Assembly: GCF_001548115.1 (NCBI RefSeq)
Contig: NZ_AP014821.1
Location: 2,421,262-2,485,261, forward strand
Origin: Geminocystis sp. NIES-3709
GTDB taxonomy: Bacteria > Cyanobacteriota > Cyanobacteriia > Cyanobacteriales > Cyanobacteriaceae
Direction: 5' to 3'
DNA: 64,000 nucleotides
The notes under the pieces are model-generated. The model saw only the letters and a program-made list of their open reading frames with translations. It was not told the DNA's origin and ran no database searches. Within the stretch, counting starts at the first letter, position 1. Each line of letters begins with the position of its first letter. Positions 1 through 8,727 of this stretch are shown here, piece after piece. The translations under genes and the position numbers were made by a program.

Positions 1-668
1 TTACCAATTATTCTGGTCAGCAAACAATTATAGCCGATCAAGGACAAGGAAAAAATCAAAGTCAAAATCAAAGTCAAGATAAAACAGAATTTTCAGAAAC
101 TGTAGTCGCACCTTCTCAGAAATCTCAATCCCAAGTATCAAAAGACACAAAACTTACTTGGCCTAAAAATAAGCCGATACAAAAAATAGTTTTCCCTCGT
201 ATAGTTAATACTCAAACGGAAACCTATCCTAGTTTGTGGGTAATGCTAGATAAGCAAGATATTTTGAATCGTATCGTTAGTATCCGCTATAATCAATTTT
301 TGTTTCTTAGTTCACCCCATCCGATGATTCTTTGGATTACAGTTATTTATAATCCTACTTATGGTCCTCGCTGGTTGCCGTGTTATTTAGATTTAAAGAG
401 TGAAAGTTCTCGACAAGTGGTGTCTTCTTTAGCGGAATTGGGTAGTTATAAAATCCTCTTTTTTGCTTTAGAAGAACCGGAAAAATGTCATCATAGTATG
501 ATTTCCACGATCGCCTCCAATCAATGTGCTATCATGCGAGACTGGGTAAAAAACAGCACTAACTTTAGTGACAAGGGAGACGCCAATCTCAGTCGCAAAC
601 GGTTGAGGGATGAATTTGAGCGATTAAAACCTCGTATTGTACAAAAATTAGCAGAAAGCTATAATTAG
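1..668 (+). CDS. C-terminal part of a protein of unknown function
   Basis: The reading frame is open from base 3 to the TAA at 666-668, so the gene begins outside the window; the first internal ATG at 234 is unlikely to be the real start. The visible part has a low-complexity Gln/Ser/Lys-rich stretch (about the first 50 residues) followed by a compact domain rich in aromatic residues and ending in a charged helix (KRLRDEFERLKPRIVQKLAE). I do not recognise the family. No signal peptide or membrane segment can be judged because the N-terminus is missing. An IS630 relic follows directly downstream. It is coding by its long open frame and normal codon use; its role is unknown. Confidence 0.6.
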   Translation, partial: TNYSGQQTIIADQGQGKNQSQNQSQDKTEFSETVVAPSQKSQSQVSKDTKLTWPKNKPIQKIVFPRIVNTQTETYPSLWVMLDKQDILNRIVSIRYNQFLFLSSPHPMILWITVIYNPTYGPRWLPCYLDLKSESSRQVVSSLAELGSYKILFFALEEPEKCHHSMISTIASNQCAIMRDWVKNSTNFSDKGDANLSRKRLRDEFERLKPRIVQKLAESYN

Positions 669-804
669 AGTGCACTGAAAAAGTCTTGGGAGCATCCCAT
701 TTTTGCAGAGACACTATATCGTGTTCAAGAGTCTGAATTTTCTCGTGATTAAAATTTAATCTCTTTTTCTCAGACTCAGATCTTGCACCTGATTAAGCAA
801 AAAT

Positions 805-979
805 CAAAAAATTGATCAAACAAACTGGATGTGAAGTGATATTTTTGCCGAGCTACTCACCAGATTTAAACAAGATAGAAAAATTCTGGGCAAGACTCAA
901 AAATTATGTAAGTAAAATTATCACAGAAGGTAAAAATTTGATTGATGCAGTGAATGAGGCATTTATAGTTTTGTCCTAA
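805..979 (+). pseudogene. IS630-family transposase, 3' remnant
   Basis: Translation from 809 to the stop at 977-979 gives about 56 residues with the C-terminal DDE signature of IS630 transposases: LPSYSPDLNKIEKFWARLK, which holds the catalytic glutamate, followed by a helix ending at the stop. The upstream two thirds of the gene, including the helix-turn-helix and the two aspartates, are absent, so this is a dead fragment. Just downstream, around 980-1003, the sequence ends in TGCTATA, which resembles the TATAGC termini of IS630/Tc1-type elements elsewhere in the window (compare 60351). The bases between 669 and 804 carry nothing I can assign. Confidence 0.75.
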
Positions 980-1013
980 TCAACTCGTTTTCTGCTATAT
1001 TTTAATTCATGTT

Positions 1014-2078
1014 TTAAATCAGCAACTCCTTTTTTAATTGATAATTTTTAGGACTTTGGGCAAATTTGCGTTTAAAGGCGGTGCTAAAGGCTTCGGGATT
1101 AGAATAACCTACCCTAGTGGCAATTTGAGCGATGGTTAAGTTAGAGTCTCTCAATAATTCTTGTGCTTGTTGCATTCGACAATTATATAAATAACCGAAT
1201 ACGGTTGTGCTGAATAATTCCTTAAATCCTTGTTTTAATTTACGATCGTTCAATCCTACTTTTCTCGCTAATTCATTTAAGGAAGGAGGATTTAGGGAAG
1301 ACTTGATTAAAATATCTTTGGCATATTCTACTCGATCGAGATCATCTTTTTTGAGACTCGATTTTTGAGGAATAAATGGACATGAATTACAACAATTAAA
1401 TTGCAAAGCAAATAATTCTAAGGCTTTACTTTCTAAATATAATTGCTTCATTAAACCATGATACGGACATTGATAAATTTGATGTAAGGCTTTTTCCATT
1501 TCTGGAGTATTTTTCCCTAACGGTAAATGAAATCTGGAAGATTGATCGTGAAACAGCGAGGTACGATTTTTATTAATTAACTCTAGCACGGGATTAGAGG
1601 GAGTTTTTTTCTCCAAGCAAAAACCATGAAAATAATCTAATGGTGCATAAATACTGATTACTTTAATTTCTGTACTACAAGACCATTTTTCCACTTCAGC
1701 TAAATCAGGCAAATGGTAAAGATAGTTTTGTCCTCGTGATTCAGTATAATTTGGTTTAATTTCCGATGTGTTGAGAGTTTCTACGGTTGACATTCCCGAA
1801 AGATAAAAATGTGCTGTCAAGGGGAAAATATTTTCATGTTTCCTCTCTAAGTACATAGTTTCTCTCAATTGTACATGGATAATTTCGATAGTTAATCCCC
1901 CTCTTAAACTAATCTGACGATTGTATCCTTTCCCTAGTCTTGGGGAAAAATGAATAATTGTCTCTTCATTATTAGTTTCAAAGGTTAACTCACTCCAATC
2001 GACAATTCTTTCACTCTTACGGCGACGATTTGGTAAAAGGATAATAGTATTGGGATCGAATATTACAGAATTATCCAT
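1014..2078 (-). CDS. AraC-family transcriptional regulator, PchR-like
   Basis: A 354-residue regulator. The last about 100 residues form the AraC/XylS DNA-binding domain with two helix-turn-helix units (SLNELARKVGLNDRKLKQGF and LTIAQIATRVGYSNPEAFS, then FKRKF). The N-terminal 240 residues are the effector or cofactor part and lack the usual cupin signature. AraC proteins of the PchR/YbtA group activate siderophore receptor genes, and this gene follows tonB and a TonB-dependent receptor on the same strand (45 bp after tonB), so iron- or siderophore-dependent control of that locus is the likely job (inference). Two clustered cysteines near residues 229-234 (CCNSC) could bind metal or a redox signal. 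Start chosen at the only sensible ATG. Confidence 0.85.
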   Translation of the reverse strand: MDNSVIFDPNTIILLPNRRRKSERIVDWSELTFETNNEETIIHFSPRLGKGYNRQISLRGGLTIEIIHVQLRETMYLERKHENIFPLTAHFYLSGMSTVETLNTSEIKPNYTESRGQNYLYHLPDLAEVEKWSCSTEIKVISIYAPLDYFHGFCLEKKTPSNPVLELINKNRTSLFHDQSSRFHLPLGKNTPEMEKALHQIYQCPYHGLMKQLYLESKALELFALQFNCCNSCPFIPQKSSLKKDDLDRVEYAKDILIKSSLNPPSLNELARKVGLNDRKLKQGFKELFSTTVFGYLYNCRMQQAQELLRDSNLTIAQIATRVGYSNPEAFSTAFKRKFAQSPKNYQLKKELLI

Positions 2079-2123
2079 AGGAATTATAAGAAAATTGATA
2101 ACTATGAAAACTAAAAACTATTC

Positions 2124-3671
2124 TCATTGATTCTCCTCAACATCAATACCAGTTGAAGGCATCTCTGAAGGAGCATCAATATTCGTTGTAGGTATCCCAG
2201 AAGGTAATGTTTCTGTTTGTTTTTTCTCTAATTCCGGTTGTTTTTTCAATTCAGCTTCCCTTTTTTCCCTTTCGATTCTAGCTTGGGTTTCCCTTTCTTG
2301 ACGTTCTTTTTCTAACTGCTGTTGACGTTGTAATCTTTCTTTTTCCAATTGTGCTTGTCTTTCTTGACGCTCTTTTTCTTGGGTTAATCTTGCCTGTCTT
2401 TGAGTTTCTTCTTTTTTCTGACGAGCAAGTCGATCGAACTCGGAACCGGCTACAGTAAAATGAATACTAACCTGCACCGAAGCATTATTGACACTAGGAG
2501 AAGAAAAACGCATTTTTCGAGTGGCTAATAACGCTTGTCGATTCACTTCTCCGTTACTATGGGGATTAACCACACTCACCGCTAAAACATTACCACTACT
2601 ATCAAGATTAACTTTAACAGTGGCTTTCCCCTCTACTCCTTGTAACTCAGAAGGATAAGAAGGATCACAATTACTAATACATTTGATACTATCAGGGGGT
2701 GGGGGAGTCGGTTTAGCTTGGGGGCGTTGTGGTACAGATTGACTGGTAGCGGCAATATTACTTGGGATGCCAGATACTGTATTGCCATTACCGTTACTTC
2801 TGCCGTTACCATTACCACTGCCACGACTAAGACTATTTCTTAAATTACCTATTCCCTCACCCTGATTGCCATTACCACCATTGATAGCACTAGGAGTTTT
2901 ATTATTATTACGAGATAGTCTGCCACTGGAAACAGGCATATCTTCACTCACCCGTGCAACGGTAGAAGGTTGATTACTATGGCTATTTTCTACCCTTGTA
3001 GATGAGTTAAAACTATTGCTCAAAAGATTGTTACTGTTATTCTCAATGGGTTTTACGGCACGGGGTGCGTTATTTCTCCCTAGGGTGTTACTGGTTAACA
3101 CTTCTTGAGGTTGAGAAATCGTTGGTTGAGGAGAAGCAGTGATAGAGGGTTTGGATGATGGGGTGATAGGTGTTTGAGATAGGGTTTCTGTAATTTGTTG
3201 AGGAGTGATGGAAGGTTGGGGAGTAGTTTCTCTGATTTGTTGAGGTTGAGGCTTATTATCTATTACTTCTGGCATTTTTTGAGGTTGGGGAGAGGGATTT
3301 ATTTTTGCCACTTGTTGCACGGGTGAAGAAGAACTTACCTCAGTTTTGGTAACTGTAGGTTGTGATTTTACTTCTTTTGGTTGGGGTAAAAGAGGTTTAA
3401 CCGTTTTTAATTTTGGTTGAGGTTGAGGTTGAGGTTGAGGTTTTTCTTCTGGTTTGGTGACGAGTTTTACTTCTGGTTTGATTTCAGGCTCTTGTACTAC
3501 TATAAATTCGATAGGTTTATTTTCTTCAGTTAAGGGTTTTTCGATCGAATTTAGTACTGTAAACAGAATACCATGAAGGGCGATCGAGCCAACAATTCCA
3601 ATTGTGACTAATTTGCGTGTTTTTTCCGTTTCTAATTGCCGTTGTTCAACACTGGTAAGAGAATAAGTCAT
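2124..3671 (-). CDS. tonB: Energy transducer TonB with long charged C-terminal extension
   Basis: TonB couples the proton-motive force, via ExbB/ExbD, to outer-membrane receptors. The 515-residue protein has a single N-terminal membrane anchor (about residues 20-42), then a very long Pro/Gln/Ser/Asn-rich periplasm-spanning region (about 55-325) beginning with an EPEIKPEVKLVTKPEEKPQP-type Pro-Lys stretch. The TonB C-terminal fold follows at about 328-407 (YPSELQGVEGKATVKVNLDS, then RQALLATRKMRFSSP). Unusually it is not terminal: about 105 further residues form a Lys/Arg/Glu/Gln coiled coil (QERQAQLEKERLQRQQQLEK) and an acidic tail. It lies 155 bp after the receptor gene and 45 bp before the AraC gene, all minus strand; exbBD is divergent. 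Confidence 0.85.
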   Translation of the reverse strand: MTYSLTSVEQRQLETEKTRKLVTIGIVGSIALHGILFTVLNSIEKPLTEENKPIEFIVVQEPEIKPEVKLVTKPEEKPQPQPQPQPKLKTVKPLLPQPKEVKSQPTVTKTEVSSSSPVQQVAKINPSPQPQKMPEVIDNKPQPQQIRETTPQPSITPQQITETLSQTPITPSSKPSITASPQPTISQPQEVLTSNTLGRNNAPRAVKPIENNSNNLLSNSFNSSTRVENSHSNQPSTVARVSEDMPVSSGRLSRNNNKTPSAINGGNGNQGEGIGNLRNSLSRGSGNGNGRSNGNGNTVSGIPSNIAATSQSVPQRPQAKPTPPPPDSIKCISNCDPSYPSELQGVEGKATVKVNLDSSGNVLAVSVVNPHSNGEVNRQALLATRKMRFSSPSVNNASVQVSIHFTVAGSEFDRLARQKKEETQRQARLTQEKERQERQAQLEKERLQRQQQLEKERQERETQARIEREKREAELKKQPELEKKQTETLPSGIPTTNIDAPSEMPSTGIDVEENQ

Positions 3672-3826
3672 AATCTATCAGGAATTAATGAAAAAGTAGT
3701 TCAGTGAAGGTAAAGGAGATATTTTTGGAAAAAAGCAAAAGTTTTTATTAATAATCTTTAGTATTAATCAATAAATTTTGCGATGTTAAGATATTACTCT
3801 AATTAATAAACTTTTGCAACTATTTT

Positions 3827-6157
3827 TTAAAAATAGGCTTGTAAACCAATTCTATAAGTTAATCCGGGTTGATAAATACGGTTGCTTTTTTCATAACTTC
3901 GATCGCTCAGATTTTCCAAGTTGAGGGTTAAGAAGACATTTTTAGCTAGTGGAATTTGACCATTAAAATCTATACTCAGATAAGAGGGTGAAAACTCAGT
4001 ATTACTAACTCCCGGCAGAGCAAATAAAGCACGACGAGAGCCACTATAATAATTCAAGAATAGATTGGCTTGATAACCATTGGAGCTATAACCGACACCA
4101 AATGTTCCGACAGAGTAGGGTAGCGTTGATAGTTGTAAACCAACTTCAGAAGGGATTGGACTGCTAACAATTTCAGCAGAAGTGTAGGTGTAATTGAGGA
4201 AGGATGAAAATTCGGGGCTAATTTGCCATTGAAGAACTACTTCAAGTCCATTTGTCTCAACCTTTCCCACGTTTTCCCAACGCCCGGCAACAACCCCAAG
4301 ACGATCATTTAAGTTACTGCCAAAATATGTTAATTGTGCGAGGAAGGAATCAGATAAATTAATGTCAAATCCGGCGGTATAGGCTACCCCTTTTTCGGGA
4401 ATAAGATTGGGATTCGGTAGCCAGTTATGTACTGTATCAAATATATATAGCTGATCAAGCCCCGGATTGCGTTGGAGAACCGCAAAGCTATTACGAAAGG
4501 CAATATTCGGTGTTATATCCCATCTTGTGCCGAAGGTAGGGTTAAGATAGCTACCAAAATCACTGGTAACATTTTGGCGTAAGCCCAATTCCAGTTGAAA
4601 ATTATCGCTGAGTTGAAATGTATTGAGCGCAAATAAAGCGAAAAGAAAACGATCACGATCTTCTACCTCGTTCAATATAGCTAAATCGGGACGATTACTC
4701 TCAACATCTCCATAGATAGAATTGTTACTAATATCAAATCCTGATGTCAGTTTATAAGTAGGAGATATTTGCCATTGATTTTCCACACGCCCACTTAACA
4801 TTTGAGAGTCCAAAACCCCTGAACGATAAAATATCCCTGCATTTGGCCCATAGGTACTAAAATAGTCTTGATTATAGGCAATAGTTGTTTTTAAAATGGA
4901 ATCATCTCCATTACCTAATTTGGTGGTTAAGGTTGCACCAATATTGAACAAATCATGATCGAGACGATCGAACTGTAAAGGAAAACCAAAATAGAGTAAC
5001 CCTCGCCTACTAGCAGTTTTATAAGCATCAACACTAAGATAGTTGCGAGTATCAATGGGAAATTCCACACTACCATAGAAGTTATTAAGAGTACTGTCAC
5101 CATTAAATAGTTTACCCGTTTCAGGATCACGATTAGCCGCTCCTACGGGTACAAGATAATCATTATTTGTTGTAAGATACTCATAACCTACACGAAAGTT
5201 AACCTCATTTACTGTACCACCATAGCCTACTTGATAACTCTGATAGCCATAAGAACCTATTTCCGCACCTAATCCTAGCTGAAGGGGTTGAGGATCTTTT
5301 TTGGTGATAATATTAACTATCCCCCCAAAGGCTTCCGAACCATAAAGAGTAGCACTTGTACCACTGGTGATTACTACTTGCTCGATCGCATCCACAGGAA
5401 TACTATTAAGATCCGTAGCACCGTGATAAGTATTAACATTGCTACCAAAAGAGCGTCCATTAATTTGAAAAATAGACTGATTGATAGAAAAACCCCTTAA
5501 AAAAGTCCCTGTATGAATATCTGCACCAAAGCCGTAATCATTAACAGCAAAGCCGGGTAAATTGCGCAATAATTCTGAGGTGGTGCGAGGATTTAGTTGT
5601 TCAATTTCTGATTTATCTATTGTATAAGTAGGAGCAGAACTAGGTACAAAAGGAGATGGCTCACCTGTGGCAATGATTTCAATGTCATTAATGTTTTCTT
5701 CAGGGGTAAGACTAATAACTAAATTAGATTCGGTGTTAGATATTTGCTCGATCGAGATTTCTTTGCTACCTGTAACCATTATCTGAACCGTATTAGGCTC
5801 AATATTTGCGATACTAACACTGACAATATCTGGACTCAGATTATCTTGACGAAATTCGCTATTATCGGGTAATTCTAATTGTGCGTTCGGAATGTCAATA
5901 ATTAAATTATTCATTTCACGGTTAGTACGAGTTTCTAAAGTTTCCCCTTGAGAAGTCTTTAAAATTAACTCAACACCATTTTCCGTAGAACGAACCTCCA
6001 CTCCTGTAATTAGAACGATCGAAGATGATTGTGTCAAAAATTTTTTTTCAGTGATGACTTCACTGTTAATGGTTTCAGTCTTAGCAGATAAAGGAAATAA
6101 ACTGACGAATAATATTGCATTTAGATAAATTAAAGAAAATAATATCTCTCGTTTCAC
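3827..6157 (-). CDS. TonB-dependent outer-membrane receptor with AMIN domain
   Basis: A 776-residue outer-membrane gated channel, probably for a ferric siderophore or similar iron complex. In order: signal peptide (about 1-26, ending LSAKTE); AMIN domain (about 45-150, with ELILKTSQG and NLIIDIPNAQL), a cyanobacterial hallmark of such receptors; a candidate TonB box around residue 158 (DIEIIATGE); plug (about 170-290, LLRNLPGFAVNDYGFGADIH, then GSEAFGGIVNIITKK); and a 22-strand-type barrel ending YRIGLQAYF with terminal Phe. The start is GTG (complement of 6155-6157): a good Shine-Dalgarno GAGGA lies about 8 bases upstream and an in-frame stop lies just beyond. Substrate cannot be read from sequence. 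It is divergent from exbB and precedes tonB and araC. Confidence 0.9.
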   Translation of the reverse strand: MKREILFSLIYLNAILFVSLFPLSAKTETINSEVITEKKFLTQSSSIVLITGVEVRSTENGVELILKTSQGETLETRTNREMNNLIIDIPNAQLELPDNSEFRQDNLSPDIVSVSIANIEPNTVQIMVTGSKEISIEQISNTESNLVISLTPEENINDIEIIATGEPSPFVPSSAPTYTIDKSEIEQLNPRTTSELLRNLPGFAVNDYGFGADIHTGTFLRGFSINQSIFQINGRSFGSNVNTYHGATDLNSIPVDAIEQVVITSGTSATLYGSEAFGGIVNIITKKDPQPLQLGLGAEIGSYGYQSYQVGYGGTVNEVNFRVGYEYLTTNNDYLVPVGAANRDPETGKLFNGDSTLNNFYGSVEFPIDTRNYLSVDAYKTASRRGLLYFGFPLQFDRLDHDLFNIGATLTTKLGNGDDSILKTTIAYNQDYFSTYGPNAGIFYRSGVLDSQMLSGRVENQWQISPTYKLTSGFDISNNSIYGDVESNRPDLAILNEVEDRDRFLFALFALNTFQLSDNFQLELGLRQNVTSDFGSYLNPTFGTRWDITPNIAFRNSFAVLQRNPGLDQLYIFDTVHNWLPNPNLIPEKGVAYTAGFDINLSDSFLAQLTYFGSNLNDRLGVVAGRWENVGKVETNGLEVVLQWQISPEFSSFLNYTYTSAEIVSSPIPSEVGLQLSTLPYSVGTFGVGYSSNGYQANLFLNYYSGSRRALFALPGVSNTEFSPSYLSIDFNGQIPLAKNVFLTLNLENLSDRSYEKSNRIYQPGLTYRIGLQAYF

Positions 6158-6425
6158 TGAAATTCCTCACACATTAGTTGAATAAATTAAACTAAAGACA
6201 TTTAAGACTTCTTAAAACTTAATGTCAAAAGACAAATTGTCATAGTTGGATTCTCTGAAAATGGAAAGTTTCACTGAAATTTCGGGCTTTTTCTAGTGTC
6301 TGTATGTCACTTTTAAATAAAATTGTGAAAATTAAAGAAAACAATTTACATTAAATACATTCTTTTGTTATATTAGGTTGTTATTCTAATTAATAAATAT
6401 TTGCAACTAAATTTACAACAGGTCA
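6158..6425. promoter_or_regulatory. Divergent control region, receptor / exbB
   Basis: This 268-bp AT-rich gap must hold the promoters for the receptor-tonB-araC side and for exbBD. A 14-base direct repeat GTTTCACTGAAATT occurs over the receptor start codon (6151-6164) and again at 6267-6280. A 29-base segment at 6381-6409, just before exbB, recurs with three changes at 3794-3822. Either could be an operator for the AraC protein or Fur, but no canonical Fur box is clear, so this is inference. Confidence 0.45.
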
Positions 6426-7076
6426 ATGTCAATAATTGAACTTTTACGAGCAGGAGGTATTGTCTCAATTCCTCTGTTAGTCTTTTCCTTGATTACGGTG
6501 GCTTTGATAATTGAGCGTTTCTGGTTTTGGAAAAGGATTAAGTCAAGAGAAAAAGTTTTAGTAAAAGAAGTTTTAAAAATTTATCGTTCTGATTGTGTAA
6601 CAGCTATTTCTATGTTGAGAAAAAATGCTGATTTACCTATGGCGAGAATTTTTTTGGAATCTTTAGAGTTAGAAAACCCTAATGCAATAGAATTTCGTTT
6701 AGCATTGGAAACTGCTACTCAAGCAGAGTTACCCTTATTGAAAAGATTTAACACTTTTTTTCAAACCGTCATCACCATTGCACCCTTATTGGGATTACTT
6801 GGCACAATCTTAGGTTTAATTCAATCTTTTTCTTCTCTCGATTTGGGTAATACAGGCGGTACAAATGCCGCAGGAGTAACAGGGGGGATTAGTGAAGCAT
6901 TAATTTCTACCGTGATGGGTTTAGTCGTGGCGATCGTGACTTTAATGTTTGCCAATGTTTTTCGCTCATTTTATCTGCGTCAAATTGCCTTAATTCAAGA
7001 ATATGGAGGGCAATTAGAGTTGTTATATCGTCGTTTTTATGAAGAAAAAGGAGAAAAATCCTATGCGAATACCTGA
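6426..7076 (+). CDS. exbB: ExbB/MotA/TolQ-family proton channel subunit
   Basis: ExbB forms the inner-membrane proton channel that energises TonB. The 216-residue length is typical. Three membrane segments are visible: an N-terminal helix (about 12-32, IPLLVFSLITVALIIERFWF), then after a cytoplasmic loop the conserved pair at about 115-138 (ITIAPLLGLLGTILGLIQSF) and 155-180 (ISEALISTVMGLVVAIVTLM), containing the family signature of small residues and the conserved Thr. It overlaps exbD downstream by 14 bases and is divergent from the receptor gene, so exbBD form a two-gene operon serving the tonB/receptor locus. The ribosome binding site is weak. Confidence 0.93.
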   Translation: MSIIELLRAGGIVSIPLLVFSLITVALIIERFWFWKRIKSREKVLVKEVLKIYRSDCVTAISMLRKNADLPMARIFLESLELENPNAIEFRLALETATQAELPLLKRFNTFFQTVITIAPLLGLLGTILGLIQSFSSLDLGNTGGTNAAGVTGGISEALISTVMGLVVAIVTLMFANVFRSFYLRQIALIQEYGGQLELLYRRFYEEKGEKSYANT

Positions 7077-7464
7077 AGAGCCAGATGTGCAAGGAGAGAT
7101 TAATATAGTGCCAATGATTGACGCTATTTTCTCGATTTTGGCATTTTTTATTATATCTAGTATTTCTTTAATTCGATCAGAAGGATTACCCGTTAATCTA
7201 CCTTCGGCAAAAACCAGCGAATCTCAACAAGTTGCCCAAATTAATGTCACTATTCAACCCGATGGCAAGGTTTTCTTAAATAAACAACCCATTCAAATTA
7301 ATAGTTTAGAGAGTGCTGTAACAAAATTAATTCCCACCAATCAGCAGGGTATGGTAATTATTAATGCCGATGAAAAAGTATCTCATGGCATAGTAGTTTC
7401 GGTGATGGACGAATTGAGACAGGTAAAAGGGGCAGGTTTAGCGATCGCAGCAAAGAAAAAATAA
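7063..7464 (+). CDS. exbD: ExbD/TolR-family biopolymer transport protein
   Basis: ExbD is the partner of ExbB in the TonB motor. One N-terminal membrane helix carries the conserved proton-relay aspartate (INIVPMIDAIFSILAFFIIS), followed by a periplasmic domain of about 90 residues (INVTIQPDGKVFLNKQPIQ). A longer frame exists from the ATG at 7039, but the ATG at 7063 is preferred: it has GGAG at 7050-7053 at ideal spacing and gives a normal-length protein of 133 residues (MRIPEEPDVQG). It overlaps the exbB stop, which suggests translational coupling. Confidence 0.93.
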   Translation: MRIPEEPDVQGEINIVPMIDAIFSILAFFIISSISLIRSEGLPVNLPSAKTSESQQVAQINVTIQPDGKVFLNKQPIQINSLESAVTKLIPTNQQGMVIINADEKVSHGIVVSVMDELRQVKGAGLAIAAKKK

Positions 7465-7503
7465 CACTTTTTTGCTTTTATCTCCTTCGTATTAATGTAT
7501 TAA

Positions 7504-7563
7504 CGAAACATCTCAGCTTACCAAAAGTATTTAAAGGCTTATTATCCCCCTTATCATAGCAAA
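7504..7563 (+). pseudogene. Transposase relic, left part, interrupted by the IS630 element
   Basis: Bases 7504-7563 translate in frame as a tail ending YYPPYHSK. Read across the inserted element to 8725 onward, this continues as Y/stop-NSIERCF, reconstructing the motif PPYHSKYNxIERCW that is typical of one cyanobacterial DDE transposase group. The element duplicated or used the TA at 7564-7565. Upstream of 7504 the frame is closed, so the relic was already damaged or is short. Confidence 0.6.
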
Positions 7564-8726
7564 TAAGTACCTAGGCAAAATTAATTGTATATTTTGAACC
7601 AAAGTTTATAAGAATATTTTCTACTCCTTTTACTAAATCTAAATAACTTTTATAACAGGAGTTCTCTAACCATTTATATTTCATAAATCTCCACAGTATT
7701 TCTATTTTGTTTAATTGTGGTGAATAGGGTGGTAGAAAGAATATTTTTAATCCTTTTTTTTCCCATTCTTCTTCTTTATTCCAGAATTTTTTATTTTGGT
7801 GAATCGAGGCATTATCCATTACTAATACTGTTTCCTTCTTTATTTTTTTACTCAAGTTATCTATACAAGCTATCACGACATCACTATTGATTGATGACTC
7901 AAATACATAGCTTTCTAACTCATTATTTTTTTTCATAAATCCTAACACATTTAATCTTTTACTTAGGCTACTTTCTCTTTCTATTTTTCTCCCTTTTTCT
8001 TGCCATCTATAAGGTAAACAAGGTACTAAACTAAATCCACTTTCATCACCATAATATATATCTATTTTTCCTTCATTTTCTGCTCTTTTTAGTTGCTCTA
8101 ATTGTCTCTTTTTTTGTTGGTATAATTCAGGGCATACTTCCCCTTTTACCTTTTTCTTGAACCGATACCACCCCATGCCCTTTTTTTTTGCTAATCTTTT
8201 TATCGTATCTTTGCTTATTTTTATCTCCCACTCATTTTCTATTTTTTCTTGAACTATCTTTAAGGTTTTTGGATGAGATTTTATCCATTCTTTTACTTTT
8301 AATTCTTGTTGCTCATTTAAAGTTGATTTTCTTCCTCTTCCCTTCAAGCTATATAATCCATTTAAACCATTTTTTTCCCAATTATTAAGCCAATTATAAA
8401 TTGTATTTCTACTAATATTTAATATTAACATTATTTGAGTAATTTTATAACCTTGATAACTTAACAAAATCGATTTTGCTCGATGTCTAACTTGATAGTA
8501 TTTACTTTTTTGTTCAATAGTCTTTAATAACTGTTGTGTTTCTGGAGCTAATTTGGTGACAAATCGCATTTTTTATCCTTGATTTACTTATTTTTCATAT
8601 TTTTAGCAGATTTTAAGCTACATTAATTATTTTTAAATATAAATAAAACTTTTGTATATTACTTTTTGATTTTATTAAATTTATTTTAATGTTATAATTA
8701 TACAATTAATTCTGCCCACTTACTTA
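7564..8726 (-). mobile_element. Complete IS630-family insertion sequence
   Basis: A 1163-bp element bounded by 28-base imperfect terminal inverted repeats, 7564-7591 and 8699-8726 (24 of 28 match; both contain AATTAATTGTATA in their own orientation). Both ends carry TA, the usual IS630/Tc1 target dinucleotide. The single transposase gene fills most of the element. It sits inside another transposase gene whose two halves can be rejoined in frame. Confidence 0.85.
7571..8569 (-). CDS. IS630-family transposase
   Basis: A full-length 332-residue transposase in one frame. Helix-turn-helix segments occupy about residues 30-130 (YKITQIMLILNISRNTIYNW; then a winged second domain with SKDTIKRLAKKKGMGWYRFK). 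The catalytic triad is intact: first Asp in IYYGDESGFSLVP (about 173), second in VLVMDNASIHQNK (about 250), and Glu in YSPQLNKIEILWRFMK (about 291). The stop codon lies inside the left terminal repeat. No frameshift or internal stop is present, so it is probably active or only recently silenced. Confidence 0.92.
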   Translation of the reverse strand: MRFVTKLAPETQQLLKTIEQKSKYYQVRHRAKSILLSYQGYKITQIMLILNISRNTIYNWLNNWEKNGLNGLYSLKGRGRKSTLNEQQELKVKEWIKSHPKTLKIVQEKIENEWEIKISKDTIKRLAKKKGMGWYRFKKKVKGEVCPELYQQKKRQLEQLKRAENEGKIDIYYGDESGFSLVPCLPYRWQEKGRKIERESSLSKRLNVLGFMKKNNELESYVFESSINSDVVIACIDNLSKKIKKETVLVMDNASIHQNKKFWNKEEEWEKKGLKIFFLPPYSPQLNKIEILWRFMKYKWLENSCYKSYLDLVKGVENILINFGSKYTINFA

Positions 8727-8727
8727 G

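Noticed and set aside
7039-7062. ATG at 7039 as the exbD start
   Set aside because: It would add eight Lys/Glu-rich residues; the ATG at 7063 has a well-placed GGAG and gives the normal ExbD N-terminus.
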